NCBI GenBank assembly: GCA_963784425.1
Contig: CAWARM010000011.1
Location: forward strand, 62,001 to 126,000
Direction: 5' to 3'
Source: SHZL01 sp963784425
GTDB lineage: Bacteria > Pseudomonadota > Gammaproteobacteria > Xanthomonadales > SZUA-36
DNA: 64,000 bases
Below the pieces are notes generated by a model. It saw only the letters and a program-made list of their open reading frames with translations. It did not search any database and was not told the DNA's origin. The position numbers and the translations under genes are program-made. This document shows positions 58,819-64,000 of the stretch, one piece after another (position 1 is the stretch's first letter; each line of letters starts with the position of its first letter).

Positions 58819-58842
58819 CCCGCCGCCTCCACCATACGAGCA

Positions 58843-58869
58843 AAAAGCCCCCTTCTGGGGGCTTTTTGT
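58843..58869 (+). terminator. Rho-independent terminator after tmRNA
   Basis: AAAAAGCCCC, loop CTTCT, GGGGCTTTTT, then TT, starting 7 bp after the tmRNA CCA. Confidence 0.9.
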
Positions 58870-58913
58870 TTATAGTGCCCAAGTTACGATGCGGGGCAGC
58901 TGGAAGTGTCCGA

Positions 58914-58960
58914 TGTGCAGGAGGCACAAGTGTCGCGAAGGCCAAGGATGGCCGGGAGCG
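58914..58960 (+). repeat. Diverged copy of the 53-bp hairpin repeat, downstream of tmRNA
   Basis: TGTGCAGGAGGCACAAGTGT, then CGCGAAGGCCAAGGATGGCC and GGGAGCG. It matches the repeat at 36486 and 38866 at most positions and keeps the order of the two small hairpins, though the second has a mismatch. Confidence 0.8.
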
Positions 58961-58961
58961 C

Positions 58962-58977
58962 CCCGCCGCCTCCACCA
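58962..58977 (+). repeat. Second copy of the tmRNA 3' end
   Basis: CCCGCCGCCTCCACCA, identical over 16 bp to the tmRNA 3' terminus at 58820-58835, 142 bp downstream and in direct orientation. Such 3'-end duplications are what integrases targeting ssrA leave (att-like sites). It may be a remnant of an excised or deleted element. No integrase gene is visible in the window. Confidence 0.85.
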
Positions 58978-58982
58978 ATATT

Positions 58983-59007
58983 GTCCCCCGGCACCAGGCC
59001 GGGGGAC
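58983..59007 (+). terminator. Second terminator-like hairpin, after the duplicated tmRNA end
   Basis: GTCCCCCGGC, loop ACCAG, GCCGGGGGAC, followed by AGTTTC. It stands in the same place relative to the second CCA as a tmRNA terminator would, and may be the ancestral one. Confidence 0.75.
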
Positions 59008-59059
59008 AGTTTCAACTAAGTACCAAGGAAATTGCTGTCATGGGGTAATCTGCAACGCA

Positions 59060-59494
59060 TTGTCAGACACCGATGCGGCTTACATCGCCGGCCTGGTCGA
59101 TGGAGAAGGCACCGTCACCCTAACGCGCAAGCATAAGGATGAAAACCGGCAACTTGCCATCAGCATAAGCAGTACAGAAATCGCATTGCTGGAGTTCGTC
59201 AGGTCGGCGACCGGCGTTGGAAAAATCACGAACAAGAAGTCCAGCAGCAGTCTGCATTCTCCAAGTTTTGCGTACGCTGTTTACAACAGGCAAGCGCTTG
59301 CGCTGTTGGCACAAATTCAGCCCTACCTCAAGTCTTACAAAAGGAAACGAGCTGATTTGATACTGCAGGAATATGTTGCCATGACTCCACGCAATGGAAA
59401 ATACTCGGACGAACTAGTGACGCTAAAGGCCAGCTTCGAAAGAGCTGTGATGTCAATTAGGGCAAATCAAAAGGCAGCCAGCTGGGGACTCTAG
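59060..59494 (+). CDS. LAGLIDADG-type homing endonuclease
   Basis: A protein of about 144 aa with a single LAGLIDADG motif, AAYIAGLVDGEGTVTLTRKH, near the N-terminus. It continues ISISSTEIALLEFVRSATGVGKI and YNRQALALLAQIQPYLKSYKRKRADLILQEY, the usual single-motif (homodimeric) layout. The open frame reaches 58889 but that part overlaps the repeat and duplicated tmRNA end and is not coding. No in-frame ATG exists; TTG 59060 is used. ATG 59040, preceded by AAGGA, would start it if one base is missing in GGGG at 59042-59045. It lies outside the intron, after the tmRNA gene. Base use is more AT-rich than the neighbours, consistent with transfer. Confidence 0.85.
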   Translation: MSDTDAAYIAGLVDGEGTVTLTRKHKDENRQLAISISSTEIALLEFVRSATGVGKITNKKSSSSLHSPSFAYAVYNRQALALLAQIQPYLKSYKRKRADLILQEYVAMTPRNGKYSDELVTLKASFERAVMSIRANQKAASWGL

Positions 59495-59686
59495 TTAATG
59501 AGTGCCAGCCCTTGCTCGATCCAAACACTCCTGGTAGAAAAGCGAAACCATGGCGCCTGTTTTCGTACTCAAACAATTACAGCCTCGAGCCGGGGGTAAA
59601 TGTCCTTGCCGGGGGTTGAGTGGCTGTCTAGAATAGAACCTGGTTTCAGTTGCGTTTGGCAACTCCGCTTCCCCAAGGAGAATTCC

Positions 59687-62011
59687 ATGACATCCACAGC
59701 GCGTCGAATGTTTTTGCTGGCGGTGGCCTGCCTCACTGGCAGCCTCGCCCAGGCCGAAGAACCTAACCCGGAGCGCAATGCCTACTTCGGCGAAACCCAT
59801 GTGCATACCAGCTGGTCGCTGGATGCATTTGCCCTCGGTAATATGACGACCACGCCGGGCGACGCCTATAAATACTTCAAGGGCGAGCCGATCAAACACC
59901 CGCTGGGCTTTGACGTAAAGATTGACACACCGCTGGATTGGGCGGGTGTCACCGACCATTCCGAATATGCGGGCGTCGTCAACATGGCCAATGAACCGGG
60001 TTCCGCCGTCGAGCAAGATTCCGCAGGCAGCGCCGCTGGTACTGAAGGCGAAAACCAAGGAGGAAATGGAACGCGTAGCCCTGTACGCCATCAACACCCT
60101 GGCTTCTGGACCACCCGTACCGGCACTCATGTCCCCGGAAATCGCAGGCACCGTGTGGAAGAAGAATACCGAGTTTGCGGAGCAAGCCAACGTGCCCGGC
60201 AAGTTCACTGCGTTCTGTTCCTACGAGTGGACCTCGATGCCGGACAACATGAACCTGCATCGCAATATCTTCTTCAAGGACTGCGCCAAGGTCCCCACGC
60301 AGCCATTCAGCGCGCTGGATTCGAAGCACCCGGTGGATCTGTGGAACTGGATGGATGGCCAGCGCAAGGCCGGCAACGAGTTGCTCGCCATTTCGCATAA
60401 CGCCAATCTGTCCGATGGCCGGATGTTCCCGACCGAGGTTGACACCAAGGGCCGCCCGATCGATGCCGTTTATGCTGCCTCGCGTGTTCGCAATGAACCT
60501 CTGATCGAACTCAAGCAACTCAAGGGAACATCGGAAACCCACCCGATGCTCTCGCCCAATGACGAGTTCGCCAGCTTCGAGTTGATGTCCGTCCTGTTGG
60601 GTAACCCGCCGGGTCGTATTCCGCACATAGTTGGCAGTTACGCGCGGCAGGCGCTGAAAGACGGCGTTGCCATGCAGGATACGCGGGGGTTCAACCCGTT
60701 CAAGTTCGGCTTCGGCGCCGCGTCTGACTCGCACAATACGGCCGTCCCCTACCGCCAGGACAACTTTTTCGGTGGCCATACGTTTTCGGACGGCACGCCC
60801 GAGGTGCGCATGAAAGGGACACTGGTGGGCGGCATGTTCGATGCGCGTACGGAAAGCACCAGTGGCCTGACCGGAGTGTGGGCAGAGGAAAATACCCGGG
60901 CTTCGATATTCGAGGCCATGCAGCGCAAGGAGACCTTTGCCGTCAGCGGACCACATATCAAAGTTCGTCTCTTTGGCGGCTGGAAGTTCACGCCCGACGT
61001 CCTTAAGGCCAAGGACTGGGTCAAGAGCGGATATGCGGAGGGTGTGCCCATGGGGAGTGACCTGCCCCCCGCCGGCACCGCCAAGGCTCCGACCTTCGTC
61101 GTCTGGGCCACCAAGGACCCGACTTCCGGCAACCTCGACCGCATCCAGATCGTAAAAGGCTGGGCCAAGAATGGCCAGAGCTTCGAGAAAATCTATGACG
61201 TGGTCTGGGCAGGTGAACGCAAGCCCGACAAGTGGACCGGAGTCGTGCCACCCATAGCCAGCACGGTGGACATCGAAAACGCCACCTATACCAACACCGT
61301 TGGCGCGGTCGAACTCAAGACCGTATGGAGCGATCCGGACTTCCAACCGGGCGAATCAGCGTTCTACTACGCCCGGGTACTGGAAATCCCGACACCGCGC
61401 TGGACCACCATCCAGGCAGGCAAAGCTGGGCATCGCACCGCCTGACGTAGTGGCCGCCACTGTCCAGGAGCGCGCCTGGAGTTCACCCATCTGGTACACG
61501 CCGAGCGAAGAAGCGCGCAAGAGCGTGACCCCGGGCACCACCGTGGACGGCCTGAAGAAGCAGGGTGCGATAGCTCTTAATGACGAAGAGTTGAAGGCGC
61601 TCATCGTCGAGAAGTCCGTCTGGCTGCAGAACACCGTCACAGGCGAGAAATACATGATCATTTACGGCTGCGCTGGGCAAGGGTTCGAACGCAGGCGCAC
61701 TGACGCCATCTGACGCCGGCTACATTACCCAGGGATTGCCGCTTAACCAGGGCCAGTTCCAGGTGCGCTACGTGGACAAGAAGGCAGAGCTGCAAAGCCT
61801 GGCCGGCGATGTGGTTGAGGCCGGTCATCTCGGCTTGACCCGGGACTACACCATCAGCAACGGCAAGATCCAGACTGACTTCGTGGGTACGCCCATCGAG
61901 ACAGCCGTGTATAAGCTGAACGGCAAGTATTTCGCTGCTCGCGGCAATGAATTTGGCTACGCCAACTACGAGATTGTCCCGGCGGAAGGTCAACTGGCTC
62001 CGCTGTACTGA
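59687..62011 (+). CDS. DUF3604 domain secreted protein (three frameshifts)
   Basis: Secreted protein of about 770 aa with a PHP-like metal-binding fold. ATG 59687 has GGAG 8 nt upstream and a signal peptide (FLLAVACLTGSLAQA). Metal-type motifs: YFGETHVHTSWSLDAF, WAGVTDHSEYAGVV, AISHNANLSDGRMFP and GFGAASDSHNTAVPY. The frame changes near 60005 (to KAKTKEEMERVALYAINTLA), near 61425 (to LGIAPPDVVAATVQERAWSS) and near 61680 (to the end ending YANYEIVPAEGQLAPLY). Between these the protein is continuous. Usually followed by a PpiC-type isomerase and HupE/UreJ protein, as here. Enzyme activity unknown. Confidence 0.87.
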
Positions 62012-62074
62012 TACCACACCTTCATGGAATCCAGCCCGCGACCGATGTCGCGGGTTGGGTTCGTTCCTGACTTA

Positions 62075-62974
62075 ATGAAACAACTGCTGCGCGAGCCTCT
62101 CTTCCATTTCCTCGTCATCGGGGTGTTGCTGTTCACCCCCTATTATTTCCTGCATAAGGCGAGCAGCGATGCACCGGGATCGAAAGACATCCAGCTCTCG
62201 TTCGATGAGATCTCGCAGCAAGTGCTGCTGTTCGAGTCGCAGTGGAACCGCGAGCCCAGCAAAGAAGAACTGGCGCAGTTGATGGAAAACCGCGTGCGGG
62301 AAGAGGTGCTGTATCGTGAGGGTCTGGCCCTGGGCCTGGACAAGGACGACACCATTGTCAAGCGCCGCATTGCCCAAAAAATGCAGTTCCTGGCGGAGGA
62401 CGTAGCCGCCGCGCGCCAGCCCACGCCTGACGAACTTCGCAATTGGTACCAGCAACATTCCGCCGAGTTCGCCATGCCCGCCCGTTACAGCTTTCGCCAC
62501 CTGTATTTCTCGCCTGACATCCGCGGAGCCAGGGCCCAGAACGAAGCGCAGCAAGCCCTGACGCAACTTACCGGTCAGCCCGAGGATGCAGCCGTGGCGG
62601 ATAGTCTGGCCGATGCCTTTATGTTCCAGGACTATTACCGCGAACGCTCACCGGAATTCCTCGGCAAGGAATTCGGGCCCGGTTTCGCCCTGGCCGTCGA
62701 GCATCTCACGCCGGGGACCTGGCAGGGCCCTGTGGAGTCCGGTCTCGGCTGGCACCTGGTGTTTGTGGATGGGGTGATACCCGGGCGCCTGCCTGACTTC
62801 GAGGAAGTGATTCCCGAGGTGCAGGACGCCTGGATGGTCGAGCAAAAAGCACTGGCCTGGGACAAGGCCTACAAGGAAATGCGCGCCCGCTACACCGTGC
62901 TTCTGCCGGCGCCTCCTGAAGAGGGTTCGCCCGAAGCGACGCCAGCCCGCCCAGCCTGCCCCCACGTCCGATGA
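62075..62974 (+). CDS. Periplasmic peptidyl-prolyl cis-trans isomerase, PpiC/parvulin type
   Basis: A 299-aa protein with an N-terminal membrane anchor (MKQLLREPLFHFLVIGVLLF). A SurA-like helical region follows (VLLFESQWNREPSKEELAQL, VREEVLYREGLALGLDKDDT). A parvulin-like domain includes PARYSFRHLYFSPD and EFGPGFALAVEHLTPGTWQGP. ATG 62075 is preferred over 62024 because the downstream start gives the anchor directly. The last 20 residues are Pro-rich. Second gene in the DUF3604 operon; probably helps fold a secreted partner. Confidence 0.9.
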   Translation: MKQLLREPLFHFLVIGVLLFTPYYFLHKASSDAPGSKDIQLSFDEISQQVLLFESQWNREPSKEELAQLMENRVREEVLYREGLALGLDKDDTIVKRRIAQKMQFLAEDVAAARQPTPDELRNWYQQHSAEFAMPARYSFRHLYFSPDIRGARAQNEAQQALTQLTGQPEDAAVADSLADAFMFQDYYRERSPEFLGKEFGPGFALAVEHLTPGTWQGPVESGLGWHLVFVDGVIPGRLPDFEEVIPEVQDAWMVEQKALAWDKAYKEMRARYTVLLPAPPEEGSPEATPARPACPHVR

Positions 62975-62986
62975 CGTGACGCCGTT

Positions 62987-64000
62987 GTGAGCGCATCGGC
63001 AAAGTCCCGGGGCCATGGGTGGGGAAGACTGCTGGCCATGCTGTTGCTCATATGGCTCTGTGCCCTGCCCTCAGTCCAGGCCCATGAATCCCGTCCTGCC
63101 TACCTGGAACTGAAAGAAACCGGCCCGGGTCAGTACTCGGTGCTATGGCGTACGCCGGTTCTGGCCGGCCAGCGCCTGCCCCTGGTGCTCACGCTGCCTA
63201 CCGGTGTTAAAAACCTGCGCGAACCTATGGTAATGGAACTGCCCGATTCGCTGGTCGAGCGGCGTTGGATTGATGCCGGTCCTGGGGGACTGGAGGGCCA
63301 GCGCATCGAATTCACCGGCTTGCAGTTCACCATCACCGACGTGTTGGCGCGCATCGAACTCAAAGATGGCCGCAGCTGGACTACGATCGCGCGCCCGGCC
63401 GAGCCATGGGTCGAAATCACTGCCGCCCGGTCCACGTGGCAGGTGGCCGGCGACTACGTGATTGAGGGCATACGCCACATCCTGTTCGGGGCCGACCACC
63501 TGCTGTTCGTGCTGGGATTGCTGCTGATTGTGCTCGATGGTTGGACGCTGGTGAAAACCATCACTGCCTTTACCGTTGCTCACAGCATCACCCTGGCGGC
63601 GGCGACGCTGGGTTATGTCTCGGTACCCGCGCCGCCGGTGGAAGCGGCCATTGCATTCAGCATTCTTTTCCTGGGCCCGGAGATCGTGCGACGCTGGCGA
63701 GGCGAGACCAGTTTTACCATCCGCAATCCCTGGGTGGTGGCCTTCGTTTTCGGCCTGTTGCACGGCTTCGGTTTTGCCACCGCACTGACCAGCGCGGGCC
63801 TGCCGCCGTCCGATGTCCCACTGGCGCTGCTGTGCTTCAACATCGGAGTTGAACTCGGCCAGCTTACTTTCGTCGGGCTTATTGTTCTGCTGGAACGGAC
63901 TTTGAGCCGGGCGCGGGTGACCTGGCCTCGCTGGGTCACTATGCTGCCCGGTTATGCAGTTGGAGGCATGGGTGCATTCTGGACTATTCAGCGTGTGGGC
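62987..64000 (+). CDS. HupE/UreJ family membrane protein (truncated by window end)
   Basis: 338 residues are visible and the frame runs off the window. GTG 62987 follows the isomerase stop by 12 bp. Signal peptide (LLAMLLLIWLCALPSVQA), then a periplasmic beta-rich domain of about 130 aa. The HupE membrane domain has GIRHILFGADHLLFVLGLLL, AFTVAHSITLAAATLG, VFGLLHGFGFATAL and CFNIGVELGQLTFVGL, including the conserved His and Asp residues thought to carry nickel or other metals. The long periplasmic domain sets it in the HupE/UreJ_2 type rather than hydrogenase HupE. Confidence 0.93.
   Translation, partial: MSASAKSRGHGWGRLLAMLLLIWLCALPSVQAHESRPAYLELKETGPGQYSVLWRTPVLAGQRLPLVLTLPTGVKNLREPMVMELPDSLVERRWIDAGPGGLEGQRIEFTGLQFTITDVLARIELKDGRSWTTIARPAEPWVEITAARSTWQVAGDYVIEGIRHILFGADHLLFVLGLLLIVLDGWTLVKTITAFTVAHSITLAAATLGYVSVPAPPVEAAIAFSILFLGPEIVRRWRGETSFTIRNPWVVAFVFGLLHGFGFATALTSAGLPPSDVPLALLCFNIGVELGQLTFVGLIVLLERTLSRARVTWPRWVTMLPGYAVGGMGAFWTIQRVG

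Larger units (their letters stand above)
58179..58835 (+). ncRNA. ssrA: tmRNA, interrupted by a group I intron in the T-loop
   Basis: Transfer-messenger RNA that rescues stalled ribosomes with SmpB. The 5' acceptor strand GGGGGCG (58179-58185) pairs with CGCCTCC before CCA at 58835. The D-loop region CTGGATTCGACGGGGGTTGCGAAACC is near-canonical. The tag frame GCC AAC GAC GAC AAC TAC GCA CTA GCA GCT TAA (58269-58301) encodes ANDDNYALAA. The 5' exon ends in GCGGGTTCGAT at 58522 and the 3' exon is TCCCGCCGCCTCCACCA (58819-58835). Joined, they form a perfect T-arm (GCGGG/CCCGC, loop TTCGATT). The mature RNA is therefore about 361 nt, in the family range. Confidence 0.95.

Noticed and set aside
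58463..58978. Minus-strand ORF over the tmRNA and intron
   Set aside because: Covers structured RNA and repeat sequence; no coding features.
58889..59039. N-terminal extension of the homing endonuclease frame
   Set aside because: It translates the hairpin repeat, the duplicated tmRNA end and a terminator, so it is not likely protein coding.

Overview
The window is bacterial, gene-dense and moderately GC-rich. It most resembles a free-living gammaproteobacterium. The supporting signs are the divergent fur/bamE pair, ratA-rnfH next to smpB, grpE-dnaK-dnaJ-dapB followed by carA-carB-greA, an RpfE-type gene next to recJ, prfB-lysS with the RF2 frameshift signal, Mfd-CsiV, and two large TonB-dependent receptors. 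I cannot name the genus.

Layout. 1-6.2 kb: the 3' part of ppsA, a convergent TonB-dependent receptor, then orn and rsgA. 6.2-16.2 kb: a small secreted protein, a TraB-family membrane protein, dusB-mfd-csiV and a two-module M16 protease. 16.2-20 kb: a DUF6394-like membrane protein, a K+ channel/TrkA-N protein and a broken phosphodiesterase gene bounded by 35-bp direct repeats. 20-23.3 kb: prfB-lysS-omega-amidase (minus). 23.5-28.3 kb: a secreted protein of unknown function and a lipid-type operon of two acyl-CoA dehydrogenases, an SDR and a MaoC hydratase. 28.3-36.4 kb: carA-carB-greA-rpfE-recJ (minus). 36.4-38.9 kb: a small insertion (EamA transporter, membrane-anchored protein, DUF4242 protein) bracketed by copies of a 53-bp repeat. 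38.9-43.7 kb: grpE-dnaK-dnaJ-dapB with a sigma32-like promoter before grpE. 43.8-48.3 kb: recN, fur, bamE, ratA-rnfH, smpB. 48.3-58.0 kb: accessory genes (MocR regulator with an extra C-terminal domain, nitrilase, TonB receptor, TPR-sulfotransferase, MFS carrier, broken Bcr/CflA carrier). 58.2-59.5 kb: a tmRNA gene interrupted in its T-loop by a group I intron, followed by a duplicated tmRNA 3' end and a LAGLIDADG endonuclease ORF. 59.7-64 kb: a DUF3604 - PpiC-type isomerase - HupE/UreJ operon, cut by the window end.

The most unusual material is non-coding. (1) The intron-bearing tmRNA gene. (2) Two ~270-bp palindromic elements with long terminal inverted repeats and two internal hairpins, each beginning at the stop codon of a gene. 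Their arms differ completely while the hairpin cores are shared. (3) A ~109-bp three-hairpin repeat in two copies with compensatory changes. (4) A 53-bp hairpin repeat marking the dapB-carA insertion and the tmRNA downstream region.

Many conserved genes carry single-base frameshifts (TonB receptor 1, mfd, csiV, the channel, SDR, carB, TonB receptor 2, DUF3604), and two genes carry four or more. That pattern looks more like consensus errors in an indel-prone assembly than decay, so broken genes here should be read with caution. For these genes the coordinates span the reconstructed gene.
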